NCBI GenBank assembly: GCA_023442525.1
Contig: JAEZZA010000020.1
Coordinates: 62,001-126,000, forward strand
Direction: 5' to 3'
DNA: 64,000 bases
From: Bacteroidota bacterium
GTDB lineage: Bacteria; Bacteroidota; Bacteroidia; Bacteroidales; UBA10428
The notes below the pieces were generated by a model. It ran no database searches. It saw nothing but the letters and a program-made list of their open reading frames with translations, and had not been told where the DNA came from. Shown piece after piece: positions 1 to 8,553 of this stretch (positions are counted from its first letter, which is position 1; the number at the start of each line of letters is the position of its first letter). Both the position numbers and the translations under genes were made by a program.

Positions 1-315
1 TACATCTGCTCCCATTTGCGCCAAAACCGCGGCCTGGTATCCTGAACCGGTTCCAACTTCCAGAATCTTAAGCAATGGCTGAACCTGAAGCAATGTTGTC
101 TGAAAAGCAACGGTATAAGGTTGTGATATGGTCTGTCCCGATCCTATCGGAAAGGCCTGATCGCGATAGGCAAATTTAATGAAGCCGCTATCCATAAAAA
201 AGTGACGAGGTATATTACCTATTGCGGCTAGTACATTCTCATCGGTTATACCTTTTCGCCTGATCTCTTCTACCAATTTTCTTCTTAATCCCTTGTGCTG
301 AAAGCTGTCTTCCAT
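1..315 (-). CDS. pcm: Protein-L-isoaspartate O-methyltransferase, C-terminally truncated by window edge
   Basis: Uses SAM to methylate L-isoaspartyl residues in damaged proteins so that they can be repaired. Only the first 105 residues lie in the window; the 3' end is beyond base 1. The ATG at 315-313 opens a frame beginning MEDSFQHKG. The diagnostic parts are the PRHFF segment, the substrate-loop region IGSGQTISQPY, and the SAM-binding glycine-rich motif EVGTGSGYQAAVL near residues 86-98. All match the PCMT family. It is divergent from the gene starting at 425, with about 110 bp between them. The family call is firm; completeness cannot be judged. Confidence 0.93.
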   Translation of the reverse strand, partial: MEDSFQHKGLRRKLVEEIRRKGITDENVLAAIGNIPRHFFMDSGFIKFAYRDQAFPIGSGQTISQPYTVAFQTTLLQVQPLLKILEVGTGSGYQAAVLAQMGADV

Positions 316-424
316 TTAGCCGCTATTTACATTCGCTTATAAACAAAATTAGTTGATAAGTTGGATCTAAAAAAAATATCCCCTGTTTCTAAATCAACTA
401 TGTTTGTCTAAATGCCGGTGAACA

Positions 425-1357
425 ATGAAAGTAGGAATCGCGGGCTCATTTTCAGCCATTAACAGGCATGTTTGCGTACTCGAAAAAATAAGTGATATTG
501 CGATTGCCGGGAAATGGTCGGTTAACGGGCGACCCGACAGCGCGGTAGAGCTGGATAGCGGACGGGTATTACATCCGGAACAGGTTGTTGAGCAGACAGA
601 TGCTGTTATAATAACCGACAGGGGTGAATTCTATCGACGTCTGGCAACACTTGCTCTGCGTAGTGCCAAACATGTTTTTCTGTATACACCATTGGTTGGC
701 TCAGTGAATGAGGCTTACCAGTTAATCAAACTGGGAAATGAAGCAAATGTTATTCTTAAGTGTGGAAGAACCGGCACAAATGGAATTAAAGGATTAATAA
801 ATCATATTCCCGACCTGAAACAAATTTCAATGGTCGAATTCAGGCATTCCATTTCTATAAACCACGAAAAACCTTTTCATCTTCAGGAAATAATTCTGGC
901 TGATATGGAAATCATCAGCCGTCTTATTCATGCACGCAATACATCGGTGAAAGCAAAAGGCATTTGTATGCTGAGTTCAAAACCCGAAGTTGTGAATGCC
1001 CGGCTGGAGTTTGACAATGGAACTGCAGTTAACTATTACTGCAATATTGCCAGTTCAGTGAATGAGCATGATATAACACTGGTGCTGAAAGAACGCCTGC
1101 TCAATTTTAATTTACTTACCCATGAAGTATCGGGATGGCGTAAAAAACATACCGATACTTCAGCCGGAGCTCCCGAGTTTTTTGAAAAAATACGGGTTGA
1201 AATGGGAGATCATCTTTTTGATGATCTGTCGTCGTTCTTCTCTGTAATCAAATCTGGACCGGCATTTCTAACGATTTATGACAATGGATTTGAATCTTTT
1301 ATTCTTACCGACAAAATTCTGGAAAAGGTGTCAAAAACTCTTGTTCAGTTCGTGTGA
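425..1357 (+). CDS. Degenerate Gfo/Idh/MocA-family oxidoreductase-like protein
   Basis: A 310-residue protein with the overall layout of Gfo/Idh/MocA NAD(P)-dependent sugar dehydrogenases: an N-terminal Rossmann-like half, then a mixed alpha/beta C-terminal half. The usual GxGxxG near the N-terminus is reduced to GIAGSFSAINRH, and the family's EKP catalytic-lysine motif reads TP (FLYTPLVGS, about residue 86). It may therefore be catalytically inactive or bind something other than NAD. It lies 33 bp upstream of a membrane sugar transferase and reads the same way, which suggests a role in extracellular or lipid-linked polysaccharide synthesis; that role is inferred from context only. Confidence 0.6.
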   Translation: MKVGIAGSFSAINRHVCVLEKISDIAIAGKWSVNGRPDSAVELDSGRVLHPEQVVEQTDAVIITDRGEFYRRLATLALRSAKHVFLYTPLVGSVNEAYQLIKLGNEANVILKCGRTGTNGIKGLINHIPDLKQISMVEFRHSISINHEKPFHLQEIILADMEIISRLIHARNTSVKAKGICMLSSKPEVVNARLEFDNGTAVNYYCNIASSVNEHDITLVLKERLLNFNLLTHEVSGWRKKHTDTSAGAPEFFEKIRVEMGDHLFDDLSSFFSVIKSGPAFLTIYDNGFESFILTDKILEKVSKTLVQFV

Positions 1358-1390
1358 TATTCCTATTTTGGAATACCGTTCAGAAGCAAT

Positions 1391-2803
1391 ATGAATAAAC
1401 GCATTCAATTAATCAAATATCTCACGGCCGATGTATTAGCTGCTATTGCTGCATGGTGTTTGTTTTTCCTGTACTATGGCAACATACTTGTTGACACCAG
1501 CGGAATTAGCCTGGCTGAAACGGAAAAGATATTTATCAGAGGATTAATTGCCGGGCCATTTCTATGGCTTCTCATTTACTACCTGGGAGGTTATTACAAC
1601 GATGTAATCCGGAAGTCGCGATTACTCGAACTTTGGCAGACATTCGGTAATGTTTTTATAGGAACTTTAATACTTTACCTGGTACTGGGACTTTACAACA
1701 CATATCAGTCCGATCTTCGAAATCCTTTTTCCACGTTTATCATCCTTTTTGCCTTTCAGTTTATCCTCACCTACATCCCGCGTCTGATAATTACTACTCT
1801 TACTACTCATAAAGTACACTCCGGGAAAATCGGGTTCAATACAATTATTATAGGTAGTAATTCCAAAGCACTTGAAATCTGGCAAGAGGTCTTGGGACAG
1901 AAACGGTCAAACGGAAATAATTTCATCGGGTTTGTGAGTGTTAACAAGGCAACCCGTAATGTGATGGAAAAATATCTGCCTTTTTTGGGAAAAATTGAAG
2001 ACATACACAATATTATAAGGGAAAATCACGTTGAGGAAGTAATCATTGCCATTGAGTACTCCGAACACGATATGATCAATATGATAGTCAACAAACTGAT
2101 CAATGTTGATGTGGAAATTAAGGCTATACCAAGCCTGTACGACATATTGACCGGACGTGTCAGAATGAGTTCCATTCTCGGAACACCCTTAATATCAGTA
2201 TCTCACAATCCCATGCCTGCCTGGCAGCAAAACACAAAAGCCGTACTCGACCGCTTTATTGCTGCTGTGGCACTTATAATCAGCCTGCCATTATGCGTTA
2301 TACTGGCTATAGGAATTAAACTCTCGTCGAAAGGCCCTGTTTTTTACAGCCACGAGCGTATAGGCCGCTATGGCAAACCTTTTTACATTTATAAATTCAG
2401 GTCGATGTATATTGACGCTGAAAAAGATGGTCCTGAATTGTCGTCGAAATCCGATGACCGCGTTACACCTTTTGGTCGTTTTATGCGACGCGCACGTCTT
2501 GATGAAATTCCGAATTTTGTGAATGTTCTGCGTGGCGAAATGTCGCTTGTCGGCCCCCGCCCGGAACGCCAGCATTATATCGAACAGATAATCCAAACGG
2601 CTCCTCATTACCTTCATCTGTTGAAAGTAAAGCCCGGCATTACTTCATGGGGCCAGGTAAAATATGGCTATGCCGAAAATGTGGATCAAATGATCCAACG
2701 TCTGAAATACGACCTGCTCTACCTCGATAACATGTCACTTTTTGTGGATTTTAAAATCCTCATCTATACTTTCCTTACCATTATCAAACGTAAGGGAATT
2801 TAG
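1391..2803 (+). CDS. Undecaprenyl-phosphate sugar phosphotransferase (WcaJ/exopolysaccharide polyprenyl glycosylphosphotransferase type)
   Basis: Transfers a sugar-1-phosphate from a nucleotide sugar to undecaprenyl phosphate, the first membrane step of exopolysaccharide or O-unit assembly. The 470-residue protein has about four N-terminal hydrophobic segments (residues 8-30, 50-68, 85-105, 112-130), a central CoA-binding-like domain (about 140-265), a further membrane segment near 283-305 and the conserved bacterial sugar transferase domain. The catalytic-domain motifs KFRSMY, RLDEIPN and VGPRPE are all present, as is the C-terminal KPGITSWGQV. The N-terminal half marks it as the large WcaJ/CpsE type. 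The sugar transferred cannot be predicted. It is followed after 12 bp by thpR. Confidence 0.9.
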   Translation: MNKRIQLIKYLTADVLAAIAAWCLFFLYYGNILVDTSGISLAETEKIFIRGLIAGPFLWLLIYYLGGYYNDVIRKSRLLELWQTFGNVFIGTLILYLVLGLYNTYQSDLRNPFSTFIILFAFQFILTYIPRLIITTLTTHKVHSGKIGFNTIIIGSNSKALEIWQEVLGQKRSNGNNFIGFVSVNKATRNVMEKYLPFLGKIEDIHNIIRENHVEEVIIAIEYSEHDMINMIVNKLINVDVEIKAIPSLYDILTGRVRMSSILGTPLISVSHNPMPAWQQNTKAVLDRFIAAVALIISLPLCVILAIGIKLSSKGPVFYSHERIGRYGKPFYIYKFRSMYIDAEKDGPELSSKSDDRVTPFGRFMRRARLDEIPNFVNVLRGEMSLVGPRPERQHYIEQIIQTAPHYLHLLKVKPGITSWGQVKYGYAENVDQMIQRLKYDLLYLDNMSLFVDFKILIYTFLTIIKRKGI

Positions 2804-2815
2804 TGCTATTCTTAA

Positions 2816-3385
2816 ATGAAAAGGACTTTCATCGCCCTTGATATCATTCCTGATATTTTATTAAAGGAGGCCATTGAAACCATCAGGCAAAAATTGCGCG
2901 GTGAAAGGATATCGTGGACCCAGACGGATAGCCTACACCTTACTCTTAAGTTTTTGGGAGACACTCCCGAAGAACAGATTCCCCTTATTACAAAGGCGTT
3001 AGCGCAAACCATAATGCCGTTCAGTCCTTTTAAGATCAACCTTGAAGGAATTGGAGTATTTAAGAATATTCATGACCCCCGGGTACTATGGGTTGGTTGC
3101 CGGGTCGATAACCAACTGCCGAACCTGAGAGATAAGATCGACTCAACCCTGGCCTCATTGGGATTTCAGAATGAGACACGAGATTTCTCACCGCATATAA
3201 CATTGGGCAGGATTAAGATGATACGACAGATATACTCATTATCGGAAATTCTGACAACGTATAAAAACAAGGTATTTCAGGAATCCCTCATTAATGAGGT
3301 TATTTTTTATGAAAGTCGTCTCCAGCCTGCAGGAGCTGTTTACACAGTTATTGAGAAATTCACAGCTCACCCTTCTCAATCATAA
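2816..3385 (+). CDS. thpR: RNA 2',3'-cyclic phosphodiesterase
   Basis: A 2H-phosphoesterase of the LigT/ThpR family, opening 2',3'-cyclic phosphates on RNA ends to 2'-phosphates. Both catalytic H-x-T motifs are visible: HLTL at residues 41-44 and HITL at 127-130, each in typical context (KFLGD and SPHITLGR). The length of 189 residues is normal. It starts 12 bp after the sugar transferase, so it is probably cotranscribed, although no functional link is known. Its 3' end overlaps the convergent DUF4294 gene by 26 bp. Confidence 0.9.
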   Translation: MKRTFIALDIIPDILLKEAIETIRQKLRGERISWTQTDSLHLTLKFLGDTPEEQIPLITKALAQTIMPFSPFKINLEGIGVFKNIHDPRVLWVGCRVDNQLPNLRDKIDSTLASLGFQNETRDFSPHITLGRIKMIRQIYSLSEILTTYKNKVFQESLINEVIFYESRLQPAGAVYTVIEKFTAHPSQS

Positions 3386-3971
3386 TCATAATTTCATTCA
3401 ACGCCTTATCTTCACCCTCGGGGTCGAACTCGGCTTTCAGGTTCGATCCAAACAACCGCGCAATGGCCTGCCAGAAAGCAGCCTGTATACCACCCCTGAG
3501 TTCCTTTACAACTTCATATGAGGTGTAACTGGTTTCCCGGTCGATCAGTTTGATCAATATTCTGCCCTGGGTGATTGTAAGGTTTTTAAGTTCGTCTTCA
3601 TAATCTTTTAGTAACTCATCTTCGATCTGACGTATATACTCGCGCTGATCTTTCGACCGTTCGAGCGAATCCAGATGCGCCACAACTTCAGCGTACTTAC
3701 TGCCTGCAAGTTTTGCATAAGGATAAACCTTCTTTACATTATAGATAAGTCGCCGGTACTGACGTAAATCGCGGGTAGCGGCTTTTCGTTTGACGGGATG
3801 AATTTCGGCCGGTGTAAGAACTGATGTCGTCGTAAACAGGGTGTCGCCGTGATCGATAATGGCAATAACGGGTTGTCCGCCAAGTTCCATACGAATGGTG
3901 TCCTGCGCTGAAACAACCGGAGATGATAACAGTATTCCCAGAACGATAGTGACTATAAGCCTGACCGACAT
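3360..3971 (-). CDS. DUF4294 family secreted protein
   Basis: A 203-residue protein with an N-terminal signal peptide (hydrophobic LIVTIVLGILLSS, likely cleavage after VSA before QDT), so it is exported to the periplasm or beyond. The rest is a charged, mostly helical domain with the RRLIYNVKKVYPYA and ITQGRILIKLIDRET blocks characteristic of the Bacteroidetes-restricted DUF4294 family. No function is established for the family. It converges on thpR with a 26-bp overlap. Confidence 0.8.
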   Translation of the reverse strand: MSVRLIVTIVLGILLSSPVVSAQDTIRMELGGQPVIAIIDHGDTLFTTTSVLTPAEIHPVKRKAATRDLRQYRRLIYNVKKVYPYAKLAGSKYAEVVAHLDSLERSKDQREYIRQIEDELLKDYEDELKNLTITQGRILIKLIDRETSYTSYEVVKELRGGIQAAFWQAIARLFGSNLKAEFDPEGEDKALNEIMIMIEKGEL

Positions 3972-4113
3972 AACGAAAAATGTAACAAAATATCTGCCAT
4001 ATCACGTTCTTTAACGGACAAAGTGTTTCAATGTTCTATGGCGATGCCCTTTAAACTTGATAAAATTGCTAAATTTACCCGAACACTTTTAAGTGTTAAA
4101 CGGAATTATTTTG

Positions 4114-4560
4114 ATGGATAAGACGGATCGGAAATATACCAACGGAGAGATCACTGTTTTCTGGCAGCCGAAAAAATGTATTCATGCAACAACGTGCTAT
4201 CGTGAACTGATTGAAGTTTTTAATCCCCGAAAGAGGCCCTGGGTGGATATGAGTGGTGCTCCCACCGAAGAAATTATCAGGGTTGTCAAGCTATGCCCTA
4301 CCCAGGCTTTATCATACGAGTATAACAGTGAAATTGAGAAAGAAAAACAGGAAACAGCTGAGGTTACTCCCGAAATTGATGCAGAAGTCCGTGTAATGGA
4401 AGATGGCCCTATTGTATTGAAAGGTAATTTTAAGATTATAGGTACCGACGGCCAGGTACTCAGACATCTCAGAATGACGTCATTATGCCGGTGCGGAGCT
4501 TCAAACGATTTGCCCTATTGTGATGGCACACACAGGAAGATAGGGTTTACGGCTAAGTAG
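4114..4560 (+). CDS. Iron-sulfur protein: divergent 4Fe-4S mono-cluster domain fused to a CDGSH domain
   Basis: A 148-residue two-domain iron-sulfur protein. Residues 1-65 match the YjdI/Fer4_19 type of mono-cluster domain (Cys in KKCIHATTCYREL and KLCPTQAL). The C-terminal part carries a full CDGSH [2Fe-2S] site, CRCGASNDLPYCDGTH, with three Cys and one His. I chose the ATG at 4114; the frame extends 7 codons upstream to a GTG at 4093, but the family normally begins right before this point. The protein is cytosolic, presumably in electron transfer or cluster handling. Its C-terminal half is clearly related to the CDGSH protein encoded 190 bp downstream, suggesting duplication. Confidence 0.85.
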   Translation: MDKTDRKYTNGEITVFWQPKKCIHATTCYRELIEVFNPRKRPWVDMSGAPTEEIIRVVKLCPTQALSYEYNSEIEKEKQETAEVTPEIDAEVRVMEDGPIVLKGNFKIIGTDGQVLRHLRMTSLCRCGASNDLPYCDGTHRKIGFTAK

Positions 4561-4747
4561 CAGCAGTGCTAATGTGGCTAATGTGCTAATTTCAGGTCCC
4601 AGAGGTTTCAGAGATTCAGAGTTCCAGAGGTTTCTGGGTTTCAGGGTTTCAGGGTTTCAAAGATAGACAGGTCGAAACGCGAAGCATGAAACACCGTAGG
4701 CACGAAGTGTCCCAAGTGTCCTATAAGTCCTATAAAAAATTAAGAAA
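4561..4747 (+). repeat. Intergenic low-complexity short-repeat tract
   Basis: Between the two CDGSH genes there is a 9-mer GCTAATGTG repeated back to back at 4568-4585 with a partial third copy, followed at 4591-4660 by degenerate units of the type GGTTTCAG / AGATTCAG / GGGTTTCAG. The last 80 bases are non-repetitive and A-rich before the next start. Related units recur at 13911-13938 and 31890-31940. No ORF or terminator was recognised. Confidence 0.75.
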
Positions 4748-4960
4748 ATGGAAAACAAAGATAATAACCCCAACGAATCGCCCACTGAGGTAACTATTCA
4801 GAAGAATGGTCCTATTAAGATAAAAGGCAGATTCAGATATCGCGATTCATCCGGTAAGATAACCGAAGGTGAACAGGAGTTGTTCCTCTGCCGTTGCGGA
4901 GGTTCGGCATCAATGCCACGGTGCGACGATACGCACAAGCGGATCGGAGTGCCTAACTGA
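4748..4960 (+). CDS. Small CDGSH iron-sulfur domain protein
   Basis: A 70-residue single-domain mitoNEET-like protein predicted to bind one [2Fe-2S] cluster. The ligand set is intact: C-x-C at CRC, then Cys and His in PRCDDTH. The signature glycine of CDGSH is replaced by Asp (CDDTH), which is unusual and lies next to the cluster. The N-terminal half (KNGPIKIKGRF) aligns with the same region of the upstream two-domain protein (EDGPIVLKGNF), so the pair looks like a duplication. Its stop overlaps the end of convergent sucC by 8 bp. Confidence 0.85.
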   Translation: MENKDNNPNESPTEVTIQKNGPIKIKGRFRYRDSSGKITEGEQELFLCRCGGSASMPRCDDTHKRIGVPN

Positions 4961-6140
4961 CGTGCTTCTTAACCAGGTCGGCAGCATCTTTCAGCAGAAC
5001 GGCCGAATAAACCTTAAGTCCCGAATTGTCGATCAGTTCTTTTGCTTCCTTTGCGTTAGTACCCTGTAACCGGACTATCACCGGAACATTAATCGTTCCC
5101 ATCGACCGGTAGGCATCCACAACGCCCTGCGCAACCCTGTCGCAACGAACGATCCCTCCGAAAATATTTATGAGGATAGCCTTTACGCTGGGATCCTGCA
5201 AAATGATCCTGAAACCGGCTTCCACGGTCTGAGCATTGGCAGTTCCTCCCACATCCAGAAAGTTAGCAGGTTCACCACCCGAAAGCTTAATAATATCCAT
5301 AGTTGCCATGGCCAATCCGGCACCGTTCACCATACAACCCACATTTCCCGAAAGTTTTATAAAGTTCAGGTTAAACTTCGAGGCTTCGGTTTCTGCAGGA
5401 TCTTCTTCATTCAGATCGCGCAGTTTTTCGTACTCAGGATGTCTGAAAAGGGCGTTATCATCAAGGTTAACCTTGCAATCTGCTGCATAAATGAGATCGT
5501 CGGATGTTTTCAATAACGGGTTGATTTCTATCAACGAAGCATCAATTGCCAGGTAAGCATTATATAATGCAACCACAAAGCGGGTCATTTCTTTAAATGC
5601 CTTTCCCTGCAGTCCGAGATTGAATGCAATTTTCCGTGCCTGAAAAGCCTGGATACCTGTCGGATGAATCTCTTCTTTAAAGATGAGATGAGGTGTTTTT
5701 TCGGCCACCGATTCGATATCCATTCCGCCTTCGGTGGAATACATAATAATATTCCTGCCTGTAGAGCGGTTGAGCAGAACACTCAAATAAAACTCTTTGG
5801 GGCTACTGTCGCCGGGGTAATAAATATCTTGTTGGATCAATACTTTTCTTACGAGTTTCCCGGCAGGTCCGGTTTGTGGAGTCACAAGCTGCATACCAAT
5901 AATATTGGATGCGTGTTTCTGAACCTCATCCAGAGTGCGGGCAAGTTTAACTCCGCCTCCTTTGCCACGGCCTCCTGCATGAATCTGGGCTTTCACAACC
6001 CATGCCGAAGCATTACATTTTTCTTTGAGTTCATTAGCTGCCCCAACTGCATTGTCGGCAGAATCGATAACTATTCCGGCCGGCACCGGTACACTGAATT
6101 GTTTCAGAAGGTCTTTTCCCTGGTACTCATGAATATTCAT
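4953..6140 (-). CDS. sucC: Succinate-CoA ligase (ADP-forming) subunit beta
   Basis: The beta subunit of succinyl-CoA synthetase, a TCA-cycle enzyme converting succinyl-CoA to succinate with substrate-level phosphorylation. The 395-residue length is normal. It begins with MNIHEYQGKDLL and contains the ATP-grasp glycine-rich loop GGRGKGGG (about residues 56-63), the metal-site region LIEINPLL, NFLDVGGTA, and the C-terminal ligase signature NIFGGIVRCD. The alpha subunit gene sucD, usually adjacent, is not in this window. The divergent neighbour at 6229 starts 88 bp away. Confidence 0.95.
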   Translation of the reverse strand: MNIHEYQGKDLLKQFSVPVPAGIVIDSADNAVGAANELKEKCNASAWVVKAQIHAGGRGKGGGVKLARTLDEVQKHASNIIGMQLVTPQTGPAGKLVRKVLIQQDIYYPGDSSPKEFYLSVLLNRSTGRNIIMYSTEGGMDIESVAEKTPHLIFKEEIHPTGIQAFQARKIAFNLGLQGKAFKEMTRFVVALYNAYLAIDASLIEINPLLKTSDDLIYAADCKVNLDDNALFRHPEYEKLRDLNEEDPAETEASKFNLNFIKLSGNVGCMVNGAGLAMATMDIIKLSGGEPANFLDVGGTANAQTVEAGFRIILQDPSVKAILINIFGGIVRCDRVAQGVVDAYRSMGTINVPVIVRLQGTNAKEAKELIDNSGLKVYSAVLLKDAADLVKKHVS

Positions 6141-6228
6141 TCTCTGCTGCTTTTCAAAAGTTCTACGAAAATATCTATTTTTTCCTTTCTATTACTAACA
6201 TTGCACAAATTTCATATTTACAGCTGTA

Positions 6229-6768
6229 ATGAAGAAACTGCTAAACGAAGAATTAAACCGAAAGACAATCGAAGAGTATAAGGCAGCCGCTAAATTTCCG
6301 GTTACAGTTATACTTAACAATGTCAGGAGTTTGAATAATATCGGATCGATATTTCGCACCTGTGATGCCTTTCTGGCCGAAAGGATTATCCTGTGCGGCA
6401 TTACAGCTACACCGCCACACAGGGAAATAGCAAAAACTGCCCTGGGAGCAACCGAATCAGTCGACTGGAATTATATCGAAAGCACTCTTGAGGCGGTTGC
6501 AAAGCTGAAATCAGAAGGTTATAAAGTTTATGCCATTGAACAGGCCTTTAATGCCACGCTATTAAATGAACTCATGTTGTCTCAAAATGAGAAATACGCT
6601 GTCATTTTTGGACACGAAGTACGTGGTGTCGATCAGGAAGTGATCGATCAATGCGATGGAGTAATTGAAATTCCGCAATATGGCACCAAGCATTCGCTTA
6701 ACGTGGCTGTGAGTGCCGGAATTATATTATGGGAAATAGTAAAGCAACTGAGAATTAAAGAAATCTGA
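6229..6768 (+). CDS. TrmH/SpoU-family RNA 2'-O-methyltransferase
   Basis: A SAM-dependent RNA ribose methyltransferase of the SPOUT superfamily. The 179-residue protein shows the three SpoU motifs in order: motif 1 NNVRSLNNIGSIFRTCDAF with the catalytic Arg, motif 2 IFGHEVRGV, and motif 3 IPQYGTKHSLNVAVSAGI, which form the trefoil knot that binds SAM. The absence of an N-terminal RNA-binding extension puts it with the short tRNA/rRNA methylases; the substrate cannot be assigned. It is followed by a strong bidirectional terminator. Confidence 0.88.
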   Translation: MKKLLNEELNRKTIEEYKAAAKFPVTVILNNVRSLNNIGSIFRTCDAFLAERIILCGITATPPHREIAKTALGATESVDWNYIESTLEAVAKLKSEGYKVYAIEQAFNATLLNELMLSQNEKYAVIFGHEVRGVDQEVIDQCDGVIEIPQYGTKHSLNVAVSAGIILWEIVKQLRIKEI

Positions 6769-6780
6769 TATGCATAAACA

Positions 6781-6808
6781 AAAAAGGGAGCCGATAGCTC
6801 CCTTTTTT
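6781..6808. terminator. Bidirectional rho-independent terminator
   Basis: A perfect 11-bp stem, AAAAAGGGAGC (6781-6791) and GCTCCCTTTTT (6797-6807), with a CGATA loop. A-run and T-run on either side let it serve both the TrmH-family gene (plus) and the TPR lipoprotein gene (minus), which converge here. Confidence 0.9.
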
Positions 6809-6828
6809 ATTCTTATGCATTACAATTA

Positions 6829-8553
6829 CTATAATAAAGCTTTTACTGCTGCATTTTCAACAAATTTAAGCAATTCAGCGTCTTTCAGAGCATATTGCTT
6901 AATGCTGGAATCAAGCTGTATAGCCTGGCGCAGGTTGTTAACAACTGCATCGGCAACACCACCACGAGCATTGGCAACAGCCTTCAGGTAATATACCCAG
7001 CCATCTTTTACATCACCAAGCTGATTGAGAGTGGCAATAGCCCTTTCGTTGTTTCCATTGAGTAACTGTGCAAGAGCAGCGTTGAATGACGGTTTGTTAC
7101 CGAAGTAGTTAACTGCAGCTGCATAGTCGCCCTGTTTAATCTTTATAATACCGAGGTTATAGCTGGCAGCATCACCTGCGCTCATCGAAGCAGTGAGAAG
7201 CTGTTCAGCAGTTGCCAGATCACCCTGTTCGAGAGCAACGGCACCGAGGTTTGCATTTACAGCAGGAATATTGGCGTTGAGGGCCTTAGCAGCTTCGAAC
7301 TGCTGTTTTGCCTGATCAACCTTATTCTGCTGAAGCAGTACATGACCGAGGTTATTTTTTGCTCTTACGCAATCGGGATACTGTTCGGTAGCAGCTTTAT
7401 ATATGCGCTCTTTCTGATTGAGATCGTTGAAAAGAGTTGCTGAATAAAGAACTTCTTCGAGAGTCAGCGATTTTGGATCGCGCTGTGCCAGATCCATCAA
7501 CTGTTCATCGGATTTTCCAACCACGTCAACATCAACAGTCATAACTGAACGGCGTAACTGAGGCAGTACTTCGTCGGCCAGTTCTTTATATGCCGAAGAA
7601 ATATTCTTTATTTCCCTTTCGCGAACTACAGGATCGGCATACATTGATAGAACGCGGAGGATGAGTTCTTTATCCTGAATGCTTGATTTTTCAAGAACAT
7701 TTTTAAATCCTTCCCAGTCTTCGGGAGTGGTAAGTTTGCTGAGGAAACCTTCAGCTTCGGCCTGGGTGATCTTTTTGTCCTTGAGAGCTTTTTTGAAATA
7801 CTTCTCAGCTGATGTTTCACGTTTCTGTGAGAGTTTTGCATTCAGATCTTCGGGACCATCGGGTGATGCATAGGCGGAAATTTTTGCGCCTTTGATCAGT
7901 TTGGTAGAATCGGCTTTTGCTTCAGCAAGTTTCTGTTCGAGAGTCTTGATATCATCACTTTTCAGTTCTTTTGTGCGAACGTCGGCCTGATTGATCACAT
8001 AGTGAATATCGGCAGTGTATGATTCAGGAATAACACGTTTAAAATTATCGTTCAATGCGATGGTCTGGGGTTCAACTTTCACCAGGGCTTCAGTAGCTAC
8101 AACACCGTCGGCGACTTTTCCGGAGCCATATTCAATCGGATCTTTTTCCTTAATCCGGGCTGAATAGTTAACGATGAGTTCCGATTTCATCATTTCGGGT
8201 TTGTAGGGTACAGTTCCTGTGAATTGAGCTGAGCCACCATCATAAGGTATAACTTTATTGTTGGCCTGAACTTTTTCGCCCTGCAGAGTAATAGTGGGGA
8301 ATTCAGTTTGGCCACCATCATACTTAAGAACCGGTGTAGCAACAACTACTGCATTTTTGTTAAAGTATTTTTCGGGGAATTTAACATCACCGGTCACAGT
8401 TACCTCACCGCCCTTCAAAACCAGCGGATTAGGTTTTACCTCATAGGAAACAGTGCCAGCTTCATCGCGCATTTTGGTAAGACCGGCGCAACCGCTGATG
8501 AGGAATGCGGCAAGTGCAAACAAGGTTAGGTAGTTCAGTCTAATTTTCTTCAT
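6829..8553 (-). CDS. Lipoprotein with OmpA-like segment and C-terminal TPR repeats
   Basis: A 574-residue envelope protein. The N-terminal signal ends in a lipobox (LISGC, Cys about 22), so it should be lipid-anchored. Residues about 30-170 are a beta-rich region with repeated KYDGG/PYDGG turns. A central stretch around 215-245 (KISAYASPDGPEDLNAKLS) resembles the OmpA C-terminal peptidoglycan-binding core. The last 180 residues contain several tetratricopeptide repeats (for example AKNNLGHVLLQQNKVDQAK and VNANLGAVALEQGDLATAE). The architecture suggests a cell-envelope scaffold or tether; no specific function is known. The gene stands alone, with terminators on both sides. Confidence 0.75.
   Translation of the reverse strand: MKKIRLNYLTLFALAAFLISGCAGLTKMRDEAGTVSYEVKPNPLVLKGGEVTVTGDVKFPEKYFNKNAVVVATPVLKYDGGQTEFPTITLQGEKVQANNKVIPYDGGSAQFTGTVPYKPEMMKSELIVNYSARIKEKDPIEYGSGKVADGVVATEALVKVEPQTIALNDNFKRVIPESYTADIHYVINQADVRTKELKSDDIKTLEQKLAEAKADSTKLIKGAKISAYASPDGPEDLNAKLSQKRETSAEKYFKKALKDKKITQAEAEGFLSKLTTPEDWEGFKNVLEKSSIQDKELILRVLSMYADPVVREREIKNISSAYKELADEVLPQLRRSVMTVDVDVVGKSDEQLMDLAQRDPKSLTLEEVLYSATLFNDLNQKERIYKAATEQYPDCVRAKNNLGHVLLQQNKVDQAKQQFEAAKALNANIPAVNANLGAVALEQGDLATAEQLLTASMSAGDAASYNLGIIKIKQGDYAAAVNYFGNKPSFNAALAQLLNGNNERAIATLNQLGDVKDGWVYYLKAVANARGGVADAVVNNLRQAIQLDSSIKQYALKDAELLKFVENAAVKALL

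Noticed and set aside
5664..6281. 205-codon plus-strand frame over sucC
   Set aside because: Antisense shadow of sucC; the sucC frame has full family conservation.
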